Of a stretch of DNA of 30,691 nt, positions 12,801 through 24,800 are shown in pieces. This DNA comes from Cafeteria roenbergensis. Taxonomy: Eukaryota; Sar; Bigyra; Bicosoecida; Cafeteriaceae. How positions within the stretch are numbered: position 1 is the stretch's first letter; every line of letters begins with the position of its first letter. The position numbers and the translations under genes were made by a program. The notes beneath the pieces were generated by a model. The model searched no databases, was not told where the DNA came from, and was given only the letters and a program-made list of their open reading frames with translations. Location: the NCBI GenBank assembly GCA_008330645.1, contig VLTN01000116.1, positions 1 through 30,691 on the forward strand, read 5' to 3'.

Positions 12801-15800
12801 GTCCACCTGCGCCGCGCCCACCGACCGCACGCCCGCGTCGAGCGTGAGGGACGCGTCGCCGAGGAGGCGCAGCGACTCGAAGCCGTACCGGCCCTGCGGC
12901 CGCCTCGCCCCGCCCGCCGACGAGCACGACGCCACGCCGGCGGCGCACGCCCACGCGGCCCACTCGCCGTCCGCGCCGGTGCCGGTGCCGGTGGCGTTGT
13001 CGATCCACACGCCGCCCGACCCGCCCAGCGACACGGCGGCGCCCGCATCCAGCGTGAGGTGCCGCACGCCCGACAGCTCGCCGCGCACGGTCACCGTGGT
13101 GGCGCGCAGCCACACCGCCCACGCCAGCATCAGCCGTCCGTGCTCCGCCACGGTCAGCGACCGCAGGCCCAGCGCGAAGGGGTCCGCGGCCGAGGACTGC
13201 GCCGGGCCCACGGTCCAGTCGGTGCCGGCCGCCACGGCGAAGCTCGAGGCGGACACGCCGGGTCCGGAGACGTTGCCCAGCACGATGCTGGACCGGTCGT
13301 CGGGCATGGTCTCGGGGTGGAAGGCCGAGGGGGCGCGGACGGAGAAGTTGGTCGGCGACCCCAGGTACAGGTGGTCGATCACGAACCGCGCCCGGGGCCG
13401 CACGGCGTTGAGCTGTGCGAAGTAGGGCGTGGCGGGGAGGTCGCCGTTGTCGATCTCCAGACGACGCGTGCCGCACCCGTGCGGGTTCGACTCCGACTCC
13501 GACCCCGGCGCCGCCCGGCCGTCGCACCACAGCGTCGTGCCGGCCGCGGCCTGGGCGGACCACGATCCCTGCGCCGCGCCGGCCCGCGTGCGCACGGAGC
13601 CCGTGGCGGCGGCCCAGGCGGGCTGGTACGCGTGCAGGGCGATCCGGCCGCCGGACCCGCCGTTGGCGTTGCTGCTCGCCGACGCGGCGCCTCCGTCGGC
13701 GGACAGCGTGCCCGTCACGGCCAGCCGCCCGGCCACCACCACCAGCGACCCGCCCGCGCCGCCCGCGCCGCTCGACCCGGACCCGGCGTGGCCGTCCACG
13801 GTCACGAGGCCGGCGAGGTCGACGGAGCTGGACGCGGTGAAGTTGCACTGGATGAGCAACGACCCCCCGCCCGACCCGCCCGACGCCCCGCCCGACCCGC
13901 CCGCGCCGGCGAGCACGGGCCACTCGTAGTCGCCGCAGGTCTGTCCCGCCGGCCCGCCGCCGTGCATCCCGCCCTCGCCGGCGTCGTCGCCCTCGAAGCA
14001 GCTCGCGTCCCGCTCCCCGCCGGCGAACCCGGTGCCGTCGGCGCGGATGGCGGCGCCGGGCGCCAGGCGCAGTCCGTCGCGCGCGACCAGCCGCAGCTGC
14101 GTCGAACGCGGACCCAGCGCCGTCACTCGCGACGTGGCCAGCACGTCCACCTGCGCCGCGCCCACCGACCGCACGCCCGCGTCGAGCGTGAGGGACGCGT
14201 CGCCGAGGAGGCGCAGCGACTCGAAGCCGTACCGGCCCTGCGGCCGCCTCGCCCCGCCCGCCGACGAGCACGACGCCACGCCGGCGGCGCACGCCCACGC
14301 GGCCCACTCGCCGTCCGCGCCGGTGCCGGTGGCGTTGTCGATCCACACGCCGCCCGACCCGCCCAGCGACACGGCGGCGCCCGCATCCAGCGTGAGGTGC
14401 CGCACGCCCGACAGCTCGCCGCGCACGGTCACCGTGGTGGCGCGCAGCCACACCGCCCACGCCAGCATCAGCCGTCCGTGCTCCGCCACGGTCAGCGACC
14501 GCAGGCCCAGCGCGAAGGGGTCCGCGGCCGAGGACTGCGCCGGGCCCACGGTCCAGTCGGTGCCGGCCGCCACGGCGAAGCTCGAGGCGGACACGCCGGG
14601 TCCGGAGACGTTGCCCAGCACGATGCTGGACCGGTCGTCGGGCATGGTCTCGGGGTGGAAGGCCGAGGGGGCGCGGACGGAGAAGTTGGTCGGCGACCCC
14701 AGGTACAGGTGGTCGATCACGAACCGCGCCCGGGGCCGCACGGCGTTGAGCTGTGCGAAGTAGGGCGTGGCGGGGAGGTCGCCGTTGTCGATCTCCAGAC
14801 GACGCGTGCCGCACCCGTGCGGGTTCGACTCCGACTCCGACCCCGGCGCCGCCCGGCCGTCGCACCACAGCGTCGTGCCGGCCGCGGCCTGGGCGGACCA
14901 CGATCCCTGCGCCGCGCCGGCCCGCGTGCGCACGGAGCCCGTGGCGGCGGCCCAGGCGGGCTGGTACGCGTGCAGGGCGATCCGGCCGCCGGACCCGCCG
15001 TTGGCGTTGCTGCTCGCCGACGCGGCGCCTCCGTCGGCGGACAGGGTGCCCGTCACGGCCAGCCGCCCGGCCACCACCACCAGCGACCCGCCCGCGCCGC
15101 CCGCGCCGCTCGACCCGGACCCGGCGTGGCCGTCCACGGTCACGAGGCCGGCGAGGTCGACGGAGCTGGACGCGGTGAAGTTGCACTGGATGAGCAACGA
15201 CCCCCCGCCCGACCCGCCCGACGCCCCGCCCGACCCCGCCCGCGCCGGCGAGCACGGGCCACTCGTAGTCGCCGCAGGTCTGTCCCGCCGGCCCGCCGCC
15301 GTGCATCCCGCCCTCGCCGGCGTCGTCGCCCTCGAAGCAGCTCGCGTCCCGCTCCCCGCCGGCGAACCCGGTGCCGTCGGCGCGGATGGCGGCGCCGGGC
15401 GCCAGGCGCAGTCCGTCGCGCGCGACCAGCCGCAGCTGCGTCGAACGCGGACCCAGCGCCGTCACTCGCGACGTGGCCAGCACGTCCACCTGCGCCGCGC
15501 CCACCGACCGCACGCCCGCGTCGAGCGTGAGGGACGCGTCGCCGAGGAGGCGCAGCGACTCGAAGCCGTACCGGCCCTGCGGCCGCCTCGCCCCGCCCGC
15601 CGACGAGCACGACGCCACGCCGGCGGCGCACGCCCACGCGGCCCACTCGCCGTCCGCGCCGGTGCCGGTGCCGGTGGCGTTGTCGATCCACACGCCGCCC
15701 GACCCGCCCAGCGACACGGCGGCGCCCGCATCCAGCGTGAGGTGCCGCACGCCCGACAGCTCGCCGCGCACGGTCACCGTGGTGGCGCGCAGCCACACCG

Positions 15801-18800
15801 CCCACGCCAGCATCAGCCGTCCGTGCTCCGCCACGGTCAGCGACCGCAGGCCCAGCGCGAAGGGGTCCGCGGCCGAGGACTGCGCCGGGCCCACGGTCCA
15901 GTCGGTGCCGGCCGCCACGGCGAAGCTCGAGGCGGACACGCCGGGTCCGGAGACGTTGCCCAGTACGATGCTGGACCGGTCGTCGGGCATGGTCTCGGGG
16001 TGAAGGCCGAGGGGGCGCGGACGGAGAAGTTGGTCGGCGACCCCAGGTACAGGTGGTCGATCACGAACCGCGCCCGGGGCCGCACGGCGTTGAGCTGTGC
16101 GAAGTAGGGCGTGGCGGGGAGGTCGCCGTTGTCGATCTCCAGACGACGCGTGCCGCACCCGTGCGGGTTCGACTCCGACTCCGACCCCGGCGCCGCCCGG
16201 CCGTCGCACCACAGCGTCGTGCCGGCCGCGGCCTGGGCGGACCACGATCCCTGCGCCGCGCCGGCCCGCGTGCGCACGGAGCCCGTGGCGGCGGCCCAGG
16301 CGGGCTGGTACGCGTGCAGGGCGATCCGGCCGCCGGACCCGCCGTTGGCGTTGCTGCTCGCCGACGCGGCGCCTCCGTCGGCGGACAGGGTGCCCGTCAC
16401 GGCCAGCCGCCCGGCCACCACCACCAGCGACCCGCCCGCGCCGCCCGCGCCGCTCGACCCGGACCCGGCGTGGCCGTCCACGGTCACGAGGCCGGCGAGG
16501 TCGACGGAGCTGGACGCGGTGAAGTTGCACTGGATGAGCAACGACCCCCCGCCCGACCCGCCCGACGCCCCGCCCGACCCGCCCGCGCCGGCGAGCACGG
16601 GCCACTCGTAGTCGCCGCAGGTCTGTCCCGCCGGCCCGCCGCCGTGCATCCCGCCCTCGCCGGCGTCGTCGCCCTCGAAGCAGCTCGCGTCCCGCTCCCC
16701 GCCGGCGAACCCGATGCCGTCGGCGCGGATGGTGGCGCCTGGGCCGAGCCTGAGCGAGTCGCGGGCCTCGATGCGCAGCTGGTCCAGCTTCGGCCCCTCC
16801 ACTATCACGGCAGCGGACCCTGAGATTTCCATGTCGGCAGCCGCGACAGCCCGCACGCCTGCTCCGAGCGTGAGGGACGCGTCGCCGAGGACGCGCAGAG
16901 ACGCGAACGCGTACCTGCCTGCAGCTGGCATTGGACTGTTGCGCCCACGTGGTTCCGGTGCCCTCCAATTTTGCGTGCGCTCCCGTGTCGATTGTGAGAC
17001 GTTCCGCTCCAGACAAGCTTCCTCGCACGGTTAGCGATGCACCGGGTGCAAGGATGATGCCCCGAGAGAGCACTAGCCGGCCCCACTGATGCACGGCTGT
17101 GTGGCCCAGCGAAATGCGCCCGGCGTCCATGTTGATGGTCCGGGACACCGCTTCGATCGCGACCGACCCATTGAAGCCCCACAACGCCGTCTTCACCGTT
17201 GTGGCCAACAGGCCGACGCGATGAGAAGCCGCAGTGCTTCCCGCTAACGTCCAGGTGGTGCCATCTGCAACTATCACCTGAGAACGTTGCATGGCCGGGC
17301 CAATGACCTTGCCGATCACAACGGATGATCGAGACTCCGGAGAGGACACGGGGTTGAAGTCAGGCGGCGCCTGAACCGACAGATTCGTCGCGGTCTCGAG
17401 GTGCAGCTCGTCGATCACGAAGCGGCGCCGACCTCCCGCGATGGACAGCTGCGGGTAGTACGGCGTCTCCGGCAGATCGCCGTTGTCCAGCTCCAGCCGC
17501 CGCACGCCGCAGCGGTGCGCGTTCGCCTCGCCCTCCAGCGCCGCCTCGGACTCGCTCACCCGCCCGTCGCACCAGTAGACCGTGCCCGCCGCCGCCTGCG
17601 GACTCCACGACCCGTACGCCGGCCCGGCACGAGCACGGACAGTGCCGGTGAAGTCTGACCGGGAGGGCTGGTAGGCGTGGATGGCGATGCGCCCGCCGGA
17701 GCCGCCGTTGCTGTCCAGCGTGCTGTAGCCGTCCGCCCCGGCGCCGCCGTCGGCCGAGAGGGTGCCGGACCCCGACAGCCGCGAGGCCACCACCAGCAGC
17801 GACCCGCCCGCTCCCCCGCCGCTCGCCGACCCCGAGCCGGAGGTGAAGGCGCGCCCGCTCTGCCCGTCCACGGACACGGTGCCGTTCAGCTCCATCGCGC
17901 TCGACTCCGTGGCGTTGCACACCAGCACCACCGACCCGCCGCCCGACCCGCCGTCGTGCTGGCCCGACGACCCGCCCGCGCCGGCGAGGACGGGCCACTC
18001 GTAGTCGCCGCATGTCTTGCCCTCCGGACCGCCGCCGTGCATGCCGCCGTTGCGGGCGCCGCCGTCGGAGCAGCTGGGGTGTCGGGCGTTGGGCCCGTAT
18101 CCGACGCCATCGGCTCGGATTGCTGCACCCGGTCCGATCCTGAGCGAGTCGCGGGCCTGGACGTGGAGCTGCGCTGTCTGGGGTCCGAGGACGTTGATGG
18201 ATGAGGTGTGCATGAGGTCGATCTCCGCTGCTGCGATTGAGGTGACACCGGGGTCAACTGTGAGGGTGGCGTTGCCCAAGAGCGTGACCAGCTTGAACCC
18301 ATAGGCTCCTCGAACCATGACGTCATCGGCCATGGCTTGATCGTTGTTGGAGCGGCAGCTATTTTTTGAAGCTTCGCACGCCCACTTTTGCCAGCTGCTC
18401 GAAGTGTTTTGAAGCCCAGTGAACCCACTTGCCAACAGTCGCGCCTCAGATCCCGTGTCGAGCAAAAGCTCGTCAACGCCTGAAAGCTGACCTTGCACTG
18501 TCAGTCGGCAGCCAAAGCCGAGCGTGGCTTGGCGAGGCAGCGTCAGGATGCCGTCCTGGTCCACATTGATCATTTTCAGTTGCAGAGGTACTGAATGAAT
18601 GCTGAAAATTCTCGCTGTCAGCTCAACAAGCATGGACGACTTTCCGGAAAATGACGACGTCGTCAAATGTGACCCAACGAGGCCAACCCGCTGGGCTGCA
18701 GGAGATCCCCCGACGAAAGCCCATGTGGTGCCGTTGCGGACGTGGATGGATGATCGCGCAGCGCCGCCGCCGGAAATTGAGCCCAAAAGGACAACCGTGC

Positions 18801-21800
18801 GTACGAAAGGAAGGCCCACTGAGTCGAAGTCAGGCGGCGCCTGAACCGACAGATTCGTCGCGGTCTCGAGGTGCAGCTCGTCGATCACGAAGCGGCGCCG
18901 ACCTCCCGCGATGGACAGCTGCGGGTAGTACGGCGTCTCCGGCAGATCGCCGTTGTCCAGCTCCAGCCGCCGCACGCCGCAGCGGTGCGCGTTCGCCTCG
19001 CCCTCCAGCGCCGCCTCGGACTCGCTCACCCGCCCGTCGCACCAGTAGACCGTGCCCGCGGCGGCCTGCGGACTCCACGACCCGTACGCCGGCCCGGCAC
19101 GAGCACGCACGGTGCCGGTGAAGGTGGTGTTTCGCGAGGGCTGGTAGGCGTGGATGGCGATGCGCCCGCCGGAGCCGCCGTTGCTGTCATCCGTCTCGTA
19201 TCCGTCCGCCCCAGCGCCGCCGTCGGCCGAGAGGGTGCCGGACCCCGACAGCCGCGAGGCCACCACCAGCAGCGACCCGCCCGCTCCCCCGCCGCTCGCC
19301 GACCCCGAGCCGGAGGTGAAGGCGCGCGCCCGCTCTGCCCGTCCACGGACACGGTGCCGTTCAGCTCCATCGCGCTCGACTCCGTGGCGTTGCACACCAG
19401 CATCACCGACCCGCCGCCCGACCCGCCGTCGTGCTGGCCCGACGACCCGCCCGCGCCGGCGAGCACGGGCCACTCGTAGTCGCCGCATGTCTTGCCCTCC
19501 GGCCCGCCGCCGTGCATGCCGCCGTTGCGGGCCCCGCCGTCGGAGCAGCTGGGGTGTCGGGCGTTGGACCCGTATCCGACGCCCTGTGCTCGGATGGAGG
19601 CGCCGGGAGCCAGGAGCAGGCGGTCGCGAGCGATCAGCCGCAGCTGTGTCGTCCGCGGTCCCAACGCGGTCATCGTCGCTGCGCCTTGCATGCTCAGCTC
19701 GGCGGCCGCGAGCGATTGCACGCCGGCATCGAGCACGAGCGACGCATCACCGGACAGCTGCAGCCTGGCGAATGCGTACCAGCCCCGCTCCCTGACAATC
19801 GACCCGTTCGTTTGCACCGCACAAGCTGCCCGCTCAGCAGCGCAGGCCCAGCCCTTCCACCCCGTAGTGTCGTCGGTGACATTCGCGACCCATGAGCCGC
19901 CCGAGGATGTGAGATGGGCCTTGGTCCCGCGATCCAGCGTCAGCGACTCCACTCCCGTCAGCTCGCCACGCACCGTCAACGACATGCCTCGTCGCGTGAC
20001 GGTGACGGGCGCGAGCTTCAGCTTCCCGAGTGGCTCTACCCCCACGCTGTGGAGATCGAGCAAGAAGGGCTCATCGACCGGAAGAGCAGGATCCGGGCCA
20101 AGAGCCCAGTCGGTGCCGTTCTTCGCCACGAGAGGCGACCCAGAAAGCCCCGGCCCCGACATGCGAGACACGGACAGCGAGGTTCGGTCGCCTGGTGCTG
20201 CAACCGAGTCGAAGTCAGGCGGCGCCTGAACCGACAGATTCGTCGCGGTCTCGAGGTGCAGCTCGTCGATCACGAAGCGGCGCCGACCTCCCGCGATGGA
20301 CAGCTGCGGGTAGTACGGCGTCTCCGGCAGATCGCCGTTGTCCAGCTCCAGCCGCCGCACGCCGCAGCGGTGCGCGTTCGCCTCGCCCTCCAGCGCCGCC
20401 TCGGACTCGCTCACCCGCCCGTCGCACCAGTAGACCGTGCCCGCCGCCGCCTGCGGACTCCACGACCCGTACGCCGGCCCGGCACGAGCACGGACAGTGC
20501 CGGTGAAGTCTGACCGGGAGGGCTGGTAGGCGTGGATGGCGATGCGCCCGCCGGAGCCGCCGTTGCTGTCCAGCGTGCTGTAGCCGTCCGCCCCGGCGCC
20601 GCCGTCGGCCGAGAGGGTGCCGGACCCCGACAGCCGCGAGGCCACCACCAGCAGCGACCCGCCCGCTCCCCCGCCGCTCGCCGACCCCGAGCCGGAGGTG
20701 AAGGCGCGCCCGCTCTGCCCGTCCACGGACACGGTGCCGTTCAGCTCCATCGCGCTCGACTCCGTGGCGTTGCACACCAGCATCACCGACCCGCCGCCCG
20801 ACCCGCCGTCGTGCTGGCCCGACGACCCGCCCGCGCCGGCGAGCACGGGCCACTCGTAGTCGCCGCATGTCTTGCCCTCCGGCCCGCCGCCATGCATGCC
20901 GCCGTTGCGGGCCCCGCCGTCGGAGCAGCTGGGGTGTCGGGCGTTGGACCCGTATCCGACGCCCTGTGCTCGGATGGAGGCGCCGGGAGCCAGGATCAGG
21001 CGGTCGCGAGCGATCAGCCGCAGCTGTGTCGTCCGCGGTCCCAACGCGGTCATCGTCGCTGCGCCTTGCATGCTCAGCTCGGCGGCCGCGAGCGATTGCA
21101 CGCCGGCATCGAGCACGAGCGACGCATCACCGGACAGCTGCAGCCTGGCGAATGCGTACCAGCCCCGCTCCCTGACAATCGACCCGTTCGTTTGCACCGC
21201 ACAAGCTGCCCGCTCAGCAGCGCAGGCCCAGCCCTTCCACCCCGTAGTGTCGTCGGTGACATTCGCGACCCATGAGCCGCCCGAGGATGTGAGATGGGCC
21301 TTGGTCCCGCGATCCAGCGTCAGCGACTCCACTCCCGTCAGCTCGCCACGCACCGTCAACGACATGCCTCGTCGCGTGACGGTGACGGGCGCGAGCTTCA
21401 GCTTCCCGAGTGGCTCTACCCCCACGCTGTGGAGATCGAGCAAGAAGGGCTCATCGACCGGAAGAGCAGGATCCGGGCCAAGAGCCCAGTCGGTGCCGTT
21501 CTTCGCCACGAGAGGCGACCCAGAAAGCCCCGGCCCCGACATGCGAGACACGGACAGCGAGGTTCGGTCGCCTGGTGCTGCAACCGAGTCGAAGTCAGGC
21601 GGCGCCTGAACCGACAGATTCGTCGCGGTCTCGAGGTGCAGCTCGTCGATCACGAAGCGGCGCCGACCTCCCGCGATGGACAGCTGCGGGTAGTACGGCG
21701 TCTCCGGCAGATCGCCGTTGTCCAGCTCCAGCCGCCGCACGCCGCAGCGGTGCGCGTTCGCCTCGCCCTCCAGCGCCGCCTCGGACTCGCTCACCCGCCC

Positions 21801-24800
21801 GTCGCACCAGTAGACCGTGCCCGCGGCGGACTGCGGACTCCACGACCCGTACGCCGGCCCGGCGCGCGCGCGGACGGTGCCGGTGAAGGCGACGGCGCGC
21901 GAGGGCTGGTAGGCGTGGATGGCGATGCGCCCGCCGGAGCCGCCGTTGCTGTCATCCGTCTCGTAGCCGTCCGCCCCGGCGCCGCCGTCGGCCGAGAGGG
22001 TGCCGGACCCCGACAGCCGCGAGGCCACCACCAGCAGCGACCCGCCCGCTCCCCCGCCGCTCGCCGACCCCGAGCCGGAGGTGAAGGCGCGCCCGCTCTG
22101 CCCGTCCACGGACACGGTGCCGTTCAGCTCCATCGCGCTCGACTCCGTGGCGTTGCACACCAGCATCACCGACCCGCCGCCCGACCCGCCGTCGTGCTGG
22201 CCCGACGACCCGCCCGCGCCGGCGAGCACGGGCCACTCGTAGTCGCCGCATGTCTTGCCCTCCGGCCCGCCGCCGTGCATGCCGCCGTTGCGGGCCCCGC
22301 CGTCGGAGCAGCTGGGGTGTCGGGCGTTGGACCCGTATCCGACGCCCTGTGCTCGGATGGAGGCGCCGGGAGCCAGGACCATGCGGTCGCGAGCGATCAG
22401 ACGCAGCTGTGTCGTCCGCGGGCCTACAAGCGTCATGTTGCTTGTTCCAAGAAGCTCCATGTGTTGTGTTTCTATCATCGCCACCTGTGGCTCAACCTTC
22501 GCCCGTGAGGTGTCTTGCAGTCGCAGCGTTGTCACTGAGAACATCCCAATGCTGTCAGGACCTTCGCATGCACTGCTGCCTTCGCAGACAACGCTTGAGT
22601 TGGCTCCAAAACTGAAGTTGGCCTGCCCACGGGCGCCAAATGTTACCGTTGATCCTTGCCGCAGCTCCAGCAAACGTACGCCGATCAAGGAGCCATTGAT
22701 GACCAGATGAGCATTCTCAAGAACAACATTCGGCGGCATTGTCAGCGAGCTGAGTGGCTCAATCACCATAGTGGTGGACCGAAGGAACAACCATTCAGAG
22801 TTGCTGTCCTTGGAGTCGTAGAAACTCAGGCTCGTGCCAGGGAGAAGCGGGAACTCTGAGGCTGCTGCACCTGGCCCTTCCACCGTTCCAAGCACGAGTG
22901 AGGTCCGAATGGGAGACGATGGGTCGGCCAAGAACTCTTTGGACGGTTGCAGCGAAATGTTTGTTGCAGATCCAATGTACAGCTCGTCAATGACGAAGCG
23001 AGTTCTGCCTTCGCTTGTGGAAAGCTGCGGAAAGTACGAAGTCAGGTTCAAGTCGCCGTTGTCCAGTTCCAGGCGACGGGTCAAACACCGGAACCGATTG
23101 GTGATCTGGTTGGCTTCCAGTCCACTCACCCGCCCGTCGCACCAGTACACTGTGCCTGCGGCGGCCTGCGGGCTCCAGCGCCCTGAGGCTGGCCCTGCTC
23201 GCGCCCGTACAACTCCCGAAAAGTTTGCACGCGCAGCTTTGTACACATGGAGAGCGATTCGGCCCCCGGAGCCGCCGTTGCTCCCAAAGTCTTCGAAACC
23301 ATTGGCACCCGACCCGCCGTCGGCCGAGAGGGTGCCGGACCCCGACAGCCGCGAGGCCACCACCAGCAGCGACCCACCCGCTCCCCCGCCGCTCGCCCAG
23401 TCAGTTGAGCCGGCCTTGCCACTCCCAGCAAGCCCGTCAACGGACACGGTACCGTTCAGCTCCATCGTGCTCGACTCCGTGGCGTTGCACACCAGCATCA
23501 CCGACCCGCCGCCGGACCCGCCAGCGGCAAAGCTGCCTGTGCCGCCACCGGGGCCACGCAGCACGGGCCACTCGTAGTCGCCGCAGGACTTGCCAGCCGG
23601 TCCACCGCCGTGCAGACCTCCGTCGCGTGGCAGTGTGGCCTGGCAGGACGGGTGGAAATCGTCACTTTCGTACCCGGTGCCGACAGCGAGAATGCTCGAC
23701 CCGGACCCCAGTCGGAAGTGATCTCGTACCTCGAGCCGGACCTGGTCGCTTTGGGGACCCTCAATCGACACCCTCGCTGACCCCGACATGTCCAACTCCG
23801 CTGCGCCCAGTGCCTTCACGCCAGCGCCCAGAGTCACGGCTGAGCTGTCGAGCAGACGGAGCTTGTCGAAGGCGTAGCGGCCTTGAGCGAACGTGCGAGG
23901 AGCTGCCTCATCGGAACTATTGGTCGGGGGCGAGCATGCCATCAATGGCCAGGCACAAGCCCAGTTGTACACACCTGTTGGATCAGGCGAAATCTCGCTC
24001 AGCTTGTCGAACCGAGGAGTGCTGCCACCAGATGCCACCAGTGACACTTTCGATTCGCCTCCGCCAGACAACACTTCGCCCCCCTCGAGAAGTCCAGCAA
24101 CGTTCAGTTGCGAATTCTCGAGTCGGACCTGCGATGGAAGGGTCAGCCATCCGCCCTCTGCGACCGAAACTGTCGTGCCAACGAGGATCAGCTGATCGGT
24201 CAAGCGCTGTCCTGAGTTCCACGTCAAATGAACAGACTTTGGAACATGCAAACTTACGAAAGTCGAGCTTGGCCCCAAAACACTGAAAATTGTGAGCGAT
24301 ACAATGACCAGAGGCGGGGGTTCAGGTGAGGGCATCGAGAATTGCGTCGTCGATGCCAGGAAAAGCTCATCGATCACGAAGCGGCGCCGACCTCCCGCGA
24401 TGGAGAGCTGCGGGTAGTACGGCGTCTCCGGCAGATCGCCGTTGTCCAGCTCCAGCCGCCGCACGCCGCAGCGGTGCGCGTTCGCCTCGCCCTCCAGCGC
24501 CGCCTCGGACTCGCTCACCCGCCCGTCGCACCAGTAGACCGTGCCCGCGGCGGCCTGCGGACTCCACGACCCGTACGCCGGCCCGGCGCGCGCGCGGACG
24601 GTGCCGGTGAAGGCGACGGCGCGCGAGGGCTGGTAGGCGTGGATGGCGATGCGCCCGCCGGAGCCGCCGTTGCTCCCAAAGTCGTCCCGACCATTGGCAC
24701 CCGACCCGCCGTCGGCCGAGAGGGTGCCGGACCCCGACAGCCGCGAGGCCACCACCAGCAGCGACCCACCCGCTCCCCCGCCGCTCGCCGACCCCGAGCC

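Larger units (their letters stand above)
8468..16597 (-). repeat. A-type tandem repeat array (units 11-16)
   Basis: The CGDYEWPVL coding motif recurs at 16,598, 15,255, 13,916, 12,572, 11,227, 9,880 and 8,468. Units 11-15 have lengths 1,343, 1,339, 1,344, 1,345 and 1,347 bp. These fit a 1,344-bp (448-residue) period plus or minus a hexamer, a codon, or a single-base indel. Within units the DNA is almost identical over the whole length, constant and variable halves alike, which implies very recent tandem amplification or strong gene conversion. Signature motifs are LIQCNFTASSSVDLAGL, GGSGGRIALHAYQPAW, LWCDGR, CGTRRLEIDNGDL, GPGVSASSFAVAAGTDW, TVTVRGELSGVRHL and WACAAGVASC. Unit 16 is an A unit with a divergent middle. 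The block is homologous to the B units but clearly diverged from them. Confidence 0.9.

Noticed and set aside
9386-12847. Very long plus-strand open frame across the A array, with similar ones at 12,084-15,530, 278-2,755 and 1,554-4,097
   Set aside because: These are antisense shadows of a GC-rich coding repeat: composition is Arg/Pro/Ala-rich, there are no domains, and amino-acid conservation follows the minus-strand codons. Absence of stops is expected at this GC content.
9765-15197. Minus-strand frames that continue for kilobases after a frame break as Arg-rich sequence (RRPRDRGRPRRV-like)
   Set aside because: They are out-of-frame readings of the same repeat. The in-frame protein with GGSGGRIALHAYQP and CGDYEWPVL continues in another frame, so these are not overlapping genes.
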